Shown here one piece after another: positions 52,377-62,978 of a stretch of 64,000 nucleotides of DNA. Position numbers and translations under genes: made by a program. This DNA is from Bacteroidales bacterium. GTDB lineage: Bacteria; Bacteroidota; Bacteroidia; Bacteroidales; UBA3663. How positions within the stretch are numbered: the first letter of the stretch is position 1; the number at the start of each line of letters is the position of its first letter. Where the stretch lies: contig JAFYZW010000057.1 of assembly GCA_017548545.1 (NCBI GenBank), positions 62,001-126,000 on the forward strand, in the 5' to 3' direction. The notes beneath the pieces were generated by a model. The model was not told where the DNA came from and did no database searches. It saw only the letters and a list, made by a program, of their open reading frames with translations.

Positions 52377-53567
52377 TTAATACGAATAAACCAGACCATA
52401 TTTCTCATGCAGGCTGCGCAACGAGCCGTCGGACTTCATCTTTTCAATCCTGCTGTTGATCAGATCCAGGAGGTCGTCCTGCCCCTTGCGCATCAACACG
52501 CCAATCTCGCCTCTGGTAAAGGGAGCATTGATGAGCGGAGCCGCCAGTCGCGAATCGGTCTGGATATAATAGGGAGCCTCGGTAATCTCGGTAATCATGA
52601 TGTCGGCCTGTCCCTCGGCAATCAGCGAAGGAATCTCTTCATTCTTCTCATGGACGATGATGGTGGCGTGCGTGAGGTTCTCGTTGGCAAACTTCTCATT
52701 GAGTCCACCGGGATTGACCATGACGCGCACTTCCGGTTTGTCGATGTCGGCCAACGATTGATATTTGTCGGCATCCTCAGCGCGACAAAGGATGGTCTTG
52801 CCATTGCCCAGATAACCGTCGCTCATGAGCATGATCTCTTTGCGGGCATCGGTAATCGTGATACCGCCGATGGCAAAATCGAATGTCTGTGGTTCGGCCA
52901 TTACATCGGCTGTCAACGTGGGCCAGGAAGTAGCGACATATTCCGTGGTGACATTCATGTATTTGGCAAACTCCTGGGCCATTTCTATGCCAAAACCCCA
53001 ATACTCGCCAGTCTCGGGTTCACGAAACGACAAGGGACGATAATCTCCAGTGGTGCCGACAAGTACCTTACCGCGAGTGATTATATCAGCTACCTTGCCT
53101 TCACAGGGTACACTCAGGAAGTTCGAAAGAACAAAGACGGAGTATTGCTTGTTCTCTATGCCGAACTTTACGGCCGTGCCGAGCGAATCCTCGGGGAAAA
53201 GTTTCGTGCTGTCGAAATAGTACAGCCCGTCTTCGTCGTTGTACCAACCGCCCACATATCCATCGTGTGCCAGAGCATGACGGATCACATTGTCCAACTG
53301 GTCACGCGAATGACTGTTCTGGGTAGCAGCATAACTTACCGCGATACCTTCGGAGGGTTCCGACATGTCGCGGATGTCGATCGTGAAGCCATCAGGATGG
53401 CTCTGGCTATAAATCCATACTTGGTCGGAAATCCTCGAGATATTGCTTTGCTCGACTGTATTGTCTGTGCATGAGGTGTAGGTGGCACAACTGAACATCC
53501 CACAGATGATCACGAGTGTCAAGAATAACACGAAGGATAGTTTGCTTTGTCTTGTCTTTACTGTCAT
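52377..53567 (-). CDS. PheC-like solute-binding lipoprotein with an N-terminal extra domain
   Basis: 396 residues with a lipobox (MFSC, Cys27). Residues about 45-155 form a separate alpha/beta domain (HPDGFTIDIRDM, GYVGGWYNDEDGLYYFDST). Residues about 160-396 are a periplasmic-binding-protein (SBP_bac_3) fold closely resembling cyclohexadienyl dehydratase PheC: GTTGDYRPLSF, TSWPTL (213-218), VNPGGLNEKF (284-293) and ADIMITEITEAP with Glu330 at the position of the catalytic Glu173 in PheC. It could bind an amino acid or act on prephenate/arogenate. No ABC transporter genes are next to it. Confidence 0.83.
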   Translation of the reverse strand: MTVKTRQSKLSFVLFLTLVIICGMFSCATYTSCTDNTVEQSNISRISDQVWIYSQSHPDGFTIDIRDMSEPSEGIAVSYAATQNSHSRDQLDNVIRHALAHDGYVGGWYNDEDGLYYFDSTKLFPEDSLGTAVKFGIENKQYSVFVLSNFLSVPCEGKVADIITRGKVLVGTTGDYRPLSFREPETGEYWGFGIEMAQEFAKYMNVTTEYVATSWPTLTADVMAEPQTFDFAIGGITITDARKEIMLMSDGYLGNGKTILCRAEDADKYQSLADIDKPEVRVMVNPGGLNEKFANENLTHATIIVHEKNEEIPSLIAEGQADIMITEITEAPYYIQTDSRLAAPLINAPFTRGEIGVLMRKGQDDLLDLINSRIEKMKSDGSLRSLHEKYGLVYSY

Positions 53568-53640
53568 GATTTATCTACATTTTTATACGAATTATCACGA
53601 ATAATCATGAATTATTTGTCACGAATTTGAATTATTTTTT

Positions 53641-53741
53641 TTTATCAAGAATTTGCGAATTATAGAATTATTTTACATCTAGTTCTATTCAGAGAAATAC
53701 ACACCATATTCAATTCTCAAATTCTCGAATTCTTGATAAAG
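53641..53741. repeat. Long imperfect inverted repeat upstream of the PheC-like gene
   Basis: About 21 bases starting TTTATCAAGAATTTGCG near 53641 pair with CGAATTCTTGATAAA ending near 53741, with two or three mismatches. Not followed by a T-run on the minus strand. The gap 53568-53746 also carries several CACGAAT-like short repeats. Confidence 0.6.
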
Positions 53742-53746
53742 AAATA

Positions 53747-56767
<3,021 letters not shown>

Positions 56768-58492
56768 TTATTTTGCGATATCTATATCTCCGTAACCCAT
56801 CCGTTCGCCGTCATTCAGTCTGTCGGCCTCGAAACGGAAGACCTTGACCTTCGTTGGCTCAAAGCTGATGGTTTGCCAAATGGGATTGTTGACGACGTTC
56901 GAGAACTCGCCCGAAGCGAGCTTCGTCCAGTTTGTCCAGTCTGCTGATGCCCAAAGGGTATAATGCGTGACAATGCCCTCCTTCGTTTCCTGTGGTGGCA
57001 GATAACGGAAAGTGGAGAAAGTCTGCTCTGTGTCGAAGTCGATCATCATCTGTCGTGGATTACTGAAGAAGATATGCAGATCAGACGATTTCTTTTCGCC
57101 GCTATCTGGAATGTCGGCAGTCAGCTCAGGGGCAAGATAGACTCCTAACTTTTTGATTTTAGGCTCGGCTTTTGTGTCGAGGATGGTGAGTCGAAGACGT
57201 GTAGCTCGAACCGTAGGGAAACAAATGATACGGCGATGTCCGATGGTGGTAAGCCCATCGCTTTCCTCGACGAGTTCGTCCTTGAGCGGTTGCCATTCGC
57301 CATCAATCTTTGCTTCGAGTGTGAACTTCTTCACGCGTTGTCCCAATGAAATCTCCTCCTCGGCAAGGAATCGATTGAACGACGTGGGTGCCCCGAAATC
57401 GATGACGGTCGTATTTCCTTGGACAGTAATATACGATTTATCGGCAAGGTTATCGTCGAAAACCTCGTCAATCATCTTCTTGAAGGCGATACCGCGCAGG
57501 CTATCGTTGGGATGGATGCGTCCGTTGGGTGCAATGGGGAAATTTAGCAGCAACGTCGAGTTGCGTCCCACTGACTTGTAATAGGTGTCCATCAGCTTCG
57601 ACAGACTCTTCACATGTTCGTTCTCCGTGTCATGGTAGAACCAGCCGGGACGGATGCTGGTATTGGTCTCTCCCGGGCACCACACGTCGCCATCCTCCAC
57701 GCCGTAATGCAGCATCGCCCACGACGTGTCGCCCCAACTGGGCATCAGGCTCCAGTTGGTTTCGCCCACGTTGCCTGCCTCGGTACCTACCCAACGAAGG
57801 TCGCCACGGTCGCCGCCATCGTTCCATATCAGGGCATGGGGTTGCAGGTCGCGAATCATGGCAAAGGTCTCTGCCCAACCGTAGTAGGTCTTGCCGTCGA
57901 TACGTCGTGTCTCGTTCGCACCACCATACCAACCGTCGCCACCATTGGCGCCATCGAACCACACTTCGAAGATGTCGCCGTATTGGGTGAGCAGTTCGCG
58001 CAACTGGTTGCGGAAATAGGTCACATATTCGGGCGTGCCGTACGCAGCATGGTTTCGGTCCCACGGTGAGAGGTAAAAGCCGAACTTCAACCCTTCTTCA
58101 CGACAAGCTTCAGCCAACTCGCGCACCACGTCGCCATTACCGTCCTTCCACGGCGTATTCTTCACCGAATAGTCGGTATAGGCCGAAGGCCACATGCAGA
58201 AGCCGCAATGGTGCTTGGCCGTGAAGATAATGCCCTTCATACCCGCCTGTTTGCAGACGCGCACCCATTGACGGCAATCGAGGTCCGAGGGATTGAAGAG
58301 TTGCAGGTCCTCGTTGCCGAAACCCCATTCCTGGTCGGTGTAGGTGTTGAGCGAATAGTGAATGAACGCATACATCTCCATGTCCTGCCATTGCAACTGG
58401 TCATCCGATGGCAAGGGACCATAGGGGTATTGTGCCGAAGCCGCCATCACCGAAAGCAGCATCGAGGTAAGCAAAACGGTTAGTTTCTTCAT
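56768..58492 (-). CDS. GH29 alpha-L-fucosidase
   Basis: 574 residues with a signal peptide (MKKLTVLLTSMLLSVMAASA). N-terminal (beta/alpha) barrel with FIHYSLNTYTDQEWGFG and the HH-G-F-x-MW motif (KHHCGFCMWPS); the nucleophile is Asp180 in WFDGANGGDG. From about 350 two C-terminal modules follow, the second a discoidin-like carbohydrate-binding fold (THYTLWASADWTNWTKLASG). The WYGGAN to HDTENEHVKSL layout is of the GH29-B type. Releases alpha-L-fucose from host or plant glycans. Four bases downstream of the TcdA stop. Confidence 0.95.
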   Translation of the reverse strand: MKKLTVLLTSMLLSVMAASAQYPYGPLPSDDQLQWQDMEMYAFIHYSLNTYTDQEWGFGNEDLQLFNPSDLDCRQWVRVCKQAGMKGIIFTAKHHCGFCMWPSAYTDYSVKNTPWKDGNGDVVRELAEACREEGLKFGFYLSPWDRNHAAYGTPEYVTYFRNQLRELLTQYGDIFEVWFDGANGGDGWYGGANETRRIDGKTYYGWAETFAMIRDLQPHALIWNDGGDRGDLRWVGTEAGNVGETNWSLMPSWGDTSWAMLHYGVEDGDVWCPGETNTSIRPGWFYHDTENEHVKSLSKLMDTYYKSVGRNSTLLLNFPIAPNGRIHPNDSLRGIAFKKMIDEVFDDNLADKSYITVQGNTTVIDFGAPTSFNRFLAEEEISLGQRVKKFTLEAKIDGEWQPLKDELVEESDGLTTIGHRRIICFPTVRATRLRLTILDTKAEPKIKKLGVYLAPELTADIPDSGEKKSSDLHIFFSNPRQMMIDFDTEQTFSTFRYLPPQETKEGIVTHYTLWASADWTNWTKLASGEFSNVVNNPIWQTISFEPTKVKVFRFEADRLNDGERMGYGDIDIAK

Positions 58493-58496
58493 CTTT

Positions 58497-59327
58497 TTAT
58501 TTCTTGTTTACAACATCTTGTATCACCAAACCTGCCAGCATGCAGCCGAAGATGGCTGTGATGTGTGCCAACGTGCCGTTGATCTTGGCTTTTGACGAGC
58601 ACCATTCGTGGTTAAGCAGGTTGGGGTCGCCAGGACCGAACTTAGCTTTGGGACACATACATTGTTCAGTGCCGCAAGTGGCATTGTGACCTTTGTTTGC
58701 CAAAAGCTCATCGGAATAGACGCACAGGAACTTGCGCTTTGGAAACACCTTGTCGCGCTTGAAACGGTTGCGAAGGGCACGTGCCAAGGGGTCACCCGAG
58801 ACCTTCCAGAATTCTGTGATCTTGATGCGTGTGGGGTCGAGCTTAAGGGCTGCACCCATCGACGAGAAGAACTTGGGAGCATCCTTCTTCTCCCCCTGAA
58901 GAGCGGAAAGACTCGTGGCCATGACGATGAGCAGCGCCTTGTCCTTTAGCGAGTCGATGGCGTCGATGATGTAGTCGTAGGTGTCAAGCTCAAAGCTTTC
59001 GGCGGTCTCCTCCGTAAATATCTGTTGCAGGGCGGTAATCTCTGCCGAGGGATTGATGCTGAGCAGACGTTCCTTCAGGGCATCCACCTTTACTTGTCCT
59101 ACGGTTTTCGTGGTAGCCATCAGCTGGCGGTTGATGTTGGTGATGCACACGCGGTCGGAATCGACTATCGTCAACCGTCTGATGCCGCTTCTCACCAGGC
59201 TCTCGGCACACCACGAGCCTACGCCACCCACGCCAAAGAGGATGACACGCTTCTCAGCCATGCGCCCCATCGTTTCCTCTCCCAACAGGAGTTCTGCCCT
59301 GCGGAATATTGCTTGTTCTATCGCCAT
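58497..59327 (-). CDS. tcdA: tRNA threonylcarbamoyladenosine dehydratase
   Basis: 276 residues from ATG 59327. E1-like ATP-dependent enzyme that converts t6A37 of tRNA to cyclic ct6A. Nucleotide-binding GVGGVGSW (32-39) and VDSDRVCITNINRQ; the C-terminal Cys-rich part (CGTEQCMCPK) and the hydrophobic end TAIFGCMLAGLVIQDVV are typical of the TcdA/YgdL family. The R1a palindrome begins 30 bases before its start. It is first in a run with the GH29 and GH2 genes. Confidence 0.95.
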   Translation of the reverse strand: MAIEQAIFRRAELLLGEETMGRMAEKRVILFGVGGVGSWCAESLVRSGIRRLTIVDSDRVCITNINRQLMATTKTVGQVKVDALKERLLSINPSAEITALQQIFTEETAESFELDTYDYIIDAIDSLKDKALLIVMATSLSALQGEKKDAPKFFSSMGAALKLDPTRIKITEFWKVSGDPLARALRNRFKRDKVFPKRKFLCVYSDELLANKGHNATCGTEQCMCPKAKFGPGDPNLLNHEWCSSKAKINGTLAHITAIFGCMLAGLVIQDVVNKK

Positions 59328-59357
59328 CGTTTGTTTTCTTTCTATGTTTCTCTTATC

Positions 59358-59474
59358 GGTCGCTTCGCTCAAAATCCATCAAATATCTACGGACACATTG
59401 GACTTATTGGACTTTTTCCATCAAGCACTCCTTTGAGTCCTAAAAGTCCGTAGAGAAAAAAGAGCGGAGCGACC
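59358..59474. repeat. R1a: palindromic repeat, left arm of composite unit 1
   Basis: 117 bp with terminal inverted repeats GGTCGCTTCGCTC and GAGCGGAGCGACC (one wobble) and an inner TCTACGGAC/GTCCGTAGA pair. Near-identical to R1b (59763-59879), related to R1c. Lies 30 bases upstream of the TcdA start. Confidence 0.85.
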
Positions 59475-59500
59475 ATTGGATAAATTTATCTTTATATTTT

Positions 59501-59745
59501 GGTGAAAATGGCCTCGTCTCTCGCTTCAATAGCGGAGACTCAGCCGGAAAATTGTGACCTCCAATAGGTCACATAAAATTGCTGACGCATAAAATAATGT
59601 TTGTCGATGCTGTAACCTATCAAGGTCGATGTCATGACCCGCAATATTTTATGCACGAAGTGCAATTTTGTGCCATCTATTGGAGATGGCAATTTTCCGG
59701 CAGCCAGGCTCGGCTATTGATGCCAGAGCCGCTGCCATTTTCACC
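59501..59745. repeat. R2a: 245-bp hairpin element with a 51-base core
   Basis: Outer ends GGTGAAAATGGC and GCCATTTTCACC are perfect inverses, with nested pairs inside (CCGGAAAATTG with CAATTTTCCGG; CCAATAG with CTATTGG; AAAATTGC with GCAATTTT; GCATAAAAT with ATTTTATGC). Arms are 59501-59595 and 59647-59745; the core 59596-59646 is unrelated to that of R2b. The TGCAC-GAA-GTGCA hairpin is in the right arm. Confidence 0.85.
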
Positions 59746-59762
59746 TTACTTTCAACGTTTAT

Positions 59763-59879
59763 GGTCGCTTCGCTCAAAATCAATCAAATATCTACGGACA
59801 CAACGGACTTATTGGACTTATCCATCAAGCACTCCTTTGAGTCCTAAAAGTCCGTAGAGAAAAAAAGAGCGAAGCGACC
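59763..59879. repeat. R1b: palindromic repeat, right arm of composite unit 1
   Basis: 117 bp, ends GGTCGCTTCGCTC and GAGCGAAGCGACC perfect 13-bp inverted repeats. Ends 10 bases before the stop of the 59890 gene. Confidence 0.85.
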
Positions 59880-59889
59880 AGGCTTCAAA

Positions 59890-60318
59890 TCAATTCGCCT
59901 CCCAAACAAACAGCCCTTCTGAGGCAGCCAAGGGGATGACTAAATCCAAGAGTGAATGACCTGGATTATACAGCGTCATATAATGGTCATCGCCCGCAAA
60001 ACCGATCATCGCATCCACCGAATGAATGACCACATACAACATCTGTCCAGACCTTAACCACTCCATCAAATCCTCGGGCTTGGGATTTTCTACCCAATGT
60101 TCAAGAGCATGACACACCGAAAAGTTATAGTAGCAGTTCAGCTTTATCAGCAGATTCGTGTATCGTCGGGTAATCTGTTCCAATTGTTCAGGCTTCAGGA
60201 AATACTTCTCAATCTCGAAATATGGCCCTCTCCTTTCGCTCGGAACCTGCTTAGGTAGAATATCAATGATCCAATATGGTTTGGTCAGATAATCATCAAT
60301 GATATTGTTGTCAATCAT
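59890..60318 (-). CDS. Hypothetical protein, 142 residues
   Basis: Soluble protein starting MIDNNIIDDYLTKPYWIIDILPKQVP. It has a helical middle (QLEQITRRYTNLLIKLNCYYNFSVCHALEHW) and a C-terminal half with GDDHYMTLYNPGHSLLDLVIPLAASEGLFVWEAN. No catalytic motif that I can name. Probably on one transcript with the AlkZ-like gene 10 bases upstream. Function unknown. Confidence 0.65.
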   Translation of the reverse strand: MIDNNIIDDYLTKPYWIIDILPKQVPSERRGPYFEIEKYFLKPEQLEQITRRYTNLLIKLNCYYNFSVCHALEHWVENPKPEDLMEWLRSGQMLYVVIHSVDAMIGFAGDDHYMTLYNPGHSLLDLVIPLAASEGLFVWEAN

Positions 60319-60328
60319 ATTTCAGTTT

Positions 60329-61372
60329 TTACACCTTGGAAAGATATTTCCGATACACCTGCCATGCCTCTTTTATGTCCTCGATGCTGTAATCATTTTC
60401 GAAGAACGATGCCTGGCATTCGGCCTTGAACGGTGACCAGTTGCCGCAGATGATGCCATCGTGGGCAATGATGGGTTGGAAGATGCCGCTGTTGTTGTGG
60501 GCACGATGGGTATGCTCGGCAGGAAGTACGATGTCGCGACTCTTGTACCCGATAAGGTATTCGTCGTAGGGAGGAATCAGCAGGAACCTGCCTCTTCGGA
60601 ATCCACGTGTCCGGCAGTCGTTGGTCACATAGAATTCGCGTCCCTGTCGTTTCTCCAAATGGATTGTATCGCCCAACAACGCTATGCCTTTCCTGCATTC
60701 GCCGATGTTCAACCCCGACCACCAGACGAAGTCCTCCAGCGTGGCAGGTTGATGACTCTGGAAGTATTTGCGAGCGAAAAACTGCAAGGTTTCATCGCGA
60801 TCCATCCTGACGCGCGTCTTCACCTTGTTGGCCGTGAGGGCATAGGTGGCCTTCATCGGCAGCAGATCGCCGCTGCATAGCGTTCCCGTGATCTCGGCCA
60901 AACGGATATGGTACGACAGGCGATGTTCGTCCATCGTGATGTCTTTTTCGGCTAATGCACGAACGATGTCCTCTTTGGTCACACTGCGAAGGTCAGAAGC
61001 AGTTCGAACGAGAATATCGCGGATACGCGAAACCTCCTCATCGGGAATGTAAATGCCGTTGCTGTGCATCCATCCTTTGGTGACTGCGATGGCCCTGTCG
61101 GCGCAAAGATCAACCAGAGGCCAGTAATCCTCGGCCGAAACGAGTTGCCAGGTGCCGCGCATCAAGTGGAGTCGGATAATCTGCCCCGTGTCGAAAGCCT
61201 TCTTGAAAGCCTTGGCCGACGGTCGCCGTGTACGCATATCTACCGCCCATCGCATCAGGCGATATTCTTGGGCCTGCATGGCACCCATGTGGCTGACCAC
61301 ATCGGCGGGATGGTCGAACTGTGGTGCCACAAGCTGTTGGTTGAGAAGCCGGAGGGTGGAGAGCTCAGACAT
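60329..61372 (-). CDS. AlkZ-like DNA glycosylase (winged-helix HTH_42 family)
   Basis: 347 residues. The winged-helix-repeat fold of the HTH_42/AlkZ family is indicated by RLLNQQLVAPQFDHPADVVSHMGAMQAQ, QIIRLHLMRGTWQLVSAEDYWPL and the C-terminal PPYDEYLIGYKSRD. The Q-x-Q pair Gln33 and Gln35 (MQAQEY) matches the QxQ catalytic motif of AlkZ, which removes bulky alkylated bases and crosslinks. No metal site is seen. An AlkD-type glycosylase is encoded 1.6 kb away on the same strand. Activity is inferred. Confidence 0.85.
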   Translation of the reverse strand: MSELSTLRLLNQQLVAPQFDHPADVVSHMGAMQAQEYRLMRWAVDMRTRRPSAKAFKKAFDTGQIIRLHLMRGTWQLVSAEDYWPLVDLCADRAIAVTKGWMHSNGIYIPDEEVSRIRDILVRTASDLRSVTKEDIVRALAEKDITMDEHRLSYHIRLAEITGTLCSGDLLPMKATYALTANKVKTRVRMDRDETLQFFARKYFQSHQPATLEDFVWWSGLNIGECRKGIALLGDTIHLEKRQGREFYVTNDCRTRGFRRGRFLLIPPYDEYLIGYKSRDIVLPAEHTHRAHNNSGIFQPIIAHDGIICGNWSPFKAECQASFFENDYSIEDIKEAWQVYRKYLSKV

Positions 61373-61377
61373 TTCGA

Positions 61378-62430
61378 CTATTCGTAGTGTCTGATCCTTA
61401 CGTCGATGCCCTCGTCTTGCAACTGGGCTGGCACACCGCTCAAGTCGGTTTGTCCATAGTGATATGGGAACAGAACCTTGGGTTTCACTACCTTGGCGGC
61501 CTTCATCAGTTGGTCGGTGGTCATGGTGTAGGGTTGGTTGCAGGGCAGGAAAGCGATGTCGATATCCTTGATATTTTCCATCTCGGGAATATCCTCGGTG
61601 TCGCCGGCGATATAGATGCGGAGGCCATCGATGGTGAGGATATAGCCGTTGTCGCGACCCTTAGGATGGAACTGCAAGTGTCCTTCGGTAATGTTGTAGG
61701 CAGGGACAGCCTCCACGGCAAAATCATCGGCCAAAGTCAGCTGGTCGCCATTCACCATGACCTTTCCGCTGCCGTACATATCGGCACAACGCTGGTTCAG
61801 GATGAGCTGCGTGTTTTCCGACGACAAGAGCTTCAACGTCTCTGCATCGTAGTGGTCGCCATGCTCGTGCGTCACGAAGATGATGTCGGCCTTGGGCATC
61901 TGGGTATAGTCAACGGTCCTGTTTCCGAGCTTTGCCACGGGATCAATCTCAATCTCCTTGCCATCATATTCGATACGGATGCAGGCATGCATCAAGGCGT
62001 GGAACTTGAGTGTCTTTCCGCTTTTGGTCTTGAAAACATCCACCTCGTAGGTTTCGGTGGTCACGGGCTTGTTGTCCTCCTTCCAGCCGAGGATTCCGCC
62101 CTTCAGGTTCACGCATTGATAACCCTCGGCAGCCAGTTTGTTGGCGGCATTGGCCGAACGACGACCGCTACGGCAATAGACGGCAATCTTCTTGTCGGTA
62201 GCAATCGCGGCCTTCACCTTCTCTACAAAGTCGCTCTCACCCTGGTCGATATTGATGGCCCCTTCGAGGTGTCCTTCCGCAAACTCGCTTGGGGTACGGA
62301 CATCCAGCAATACGACACCAGGCTCCTCGATAAGCTCCGAAAACGCCTTCACATCAGCATTCTCAAAATTCTGTTGCCCACAGGCCGTCAGCCCCAACGT
62401 GGACAATAAGCACGTAATAAACTTTTTCAT
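61378..62430 (-). CDS. Rhodanese-MBL fusion lipoprotein
   Basis: 350 residues from ATG 62430 with lipobox LTAC (Cys17). Residues about 25-125 are a rhodanese domain with persulfide Cys86 in YCRSGRRS. Residues about 135-350 are a UlaG/YycJ-like metallo-beta-lactamase domain with HEHGDH (188-193) and a later FPYHYG segment. It could oxidise persulfides or process sulfur compounds in the periplasm, as in persulfide dioxygenase fusions, but the MBL branch differs. The AlkZ-like gene begins 5 bases downstream of its stop; repeat R1d lies 21 bases before its start. Confidence 0.88.
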   Translation of the reverse strand: MKKFITCLLSTLGLTACGQQNFENADVKAFSELIEEPGVVLLDVRTPSEFAEGHLEGAINIDQGESDFVEKVKAAIATDKKIAVYCRSGRRSANAANKLAAEGYQCVNLKGGILGWKEDNKPVTTETYEVDVFKTKSGKTLKFHALMHACIRIEYDGKEIEIDPVAKLGNRTVDYTQMPKADIIFVTHEHGDHYDAETLKLLSSENTQLILNQRCADMYGSGKVMVNGDQLTLADDFAVEAVPAYNITEGHLQFHPKGRDNGYILTIDGLRIYIAGDTEDIPEMENIKDIDIAFLPCNQPYTMTTDQLMKAAKVVKPKVLFPYHYGQTDLSGVPAQLQDEGIDVRIRHYE

Positions 62431-62451
62431 AATGGTTTTATTTAATGTTTT

Positions 62452-62556
62452 GGTCGCTTTGCTCAAAATCAATCAAAATCAATTCTAAAAATCTTTTAAG
62501 TGAGGTCATACAAATCGATTTTGTTACGATTTTTGAAAGATTTTGAGCTATGCGAC
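62452..62556. repeat. R1d: degenerate R1 palindrome, left arm of composite unit 2
   Basis: 105 bp that keep the ends GGTCGCTTTGCTCAAAATC and GATTTTGAGC-x4-CGAC but have a different, AT-rich middle with AAAATC/GATTTT inverted pairs. It occupies the position of R1a. Confidence 0.7.
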
Positions 62557-62584
62557 TACTGGATATGATTATCTTTATATTTTA

Positions 62585-62831
62585 GGTGAAAATGGCCTTG
62601 TCTCTCGCTCCAATAGCGGAGACTCAGCCGGAAAATTGTGACCTCCAATAGGTCACATAAAATTGCTGACGCATAAAATTTTGCTCGATAGTATTGGGTC
62701 GAACTCACGAACCATATCAGGAGCCGGATGGATTTTATGCCCGAAGGGCAATTTTGTGCCATCTATTGAAGATGGCAATTTTCCGGCAGCCAGGCTCGGC
62801 TATTGATGCCAAAGCCGCTGCCATTTTCACC
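62585..62831. repeat. R2b: 247-bp hairpin element with a 53-base core
   Basis: Arms 62585-62679 and 62733-62831 differ from R2a at 2 of 95 and 4 of 99 positions. Core 62680-62732 cannot be aligned with the core of R2a. The right-arm hairpin reads TGCCC-GAA-GGGCA, a compensatory change against R2a. Confidence 0.85.
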
Positions 62832-62847
62832 TTCTTTTCACTGTTTT

Positions 62848-62966
62848 GGTCGCTTCGCTCAAAATCTGGCATAATATCTACGGACTCATTGGACTTTTTG
62901 GACTTGTTTCTCGTCAGGAATTCCTTTTAGTCCATATAGTCCGTAGAGATAAGTGAGCGAAGCGAC
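62848..62966. repeat. R1c: palindromic repeat, right arm of composite unit 2
   Basis: 119 bp; ends GGTCGCTTCGCTC and GAGCGAAGCGAC, inner TCTACGGAC/GTCCGTAGA kept, loop different from R1a/R1b. It ends 12 bases before the stop of the AlkD gene. Confidence 0.8.
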
Positions 62967-62978
62967 TCTATTTCATTA

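Noticed and set aside
52407..53474. Rightward frame of 355 codons opposite the PheC-like gene
   Set aside because: Shadow frame; no family resemblance, and the other strand carries conserved motifs.
59501..59745. Retron or diversity-generating element
   Set aside because: No reverse transcriptase in the window and no template/variable repeat pair with adenine-specific changes.
59579..59857. Reading frames of 92 and 78 codons inside the repeat units (also 62694-62930)
   Set aside because: They run across R2 and R1 palindromes, differ between the two copies and share only the repeat-derived parts.
61387..62409. Rightward frame of 340 codons opposite the rhodanese-MBL gene
   Set aside because: Shadow frame with His/Val-rich, low-sense composition.
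59358..62966. CRISPR array
   Set aside because: Repeats are 117 and 246 bp, only two units, no regular spacers and no cas genes.
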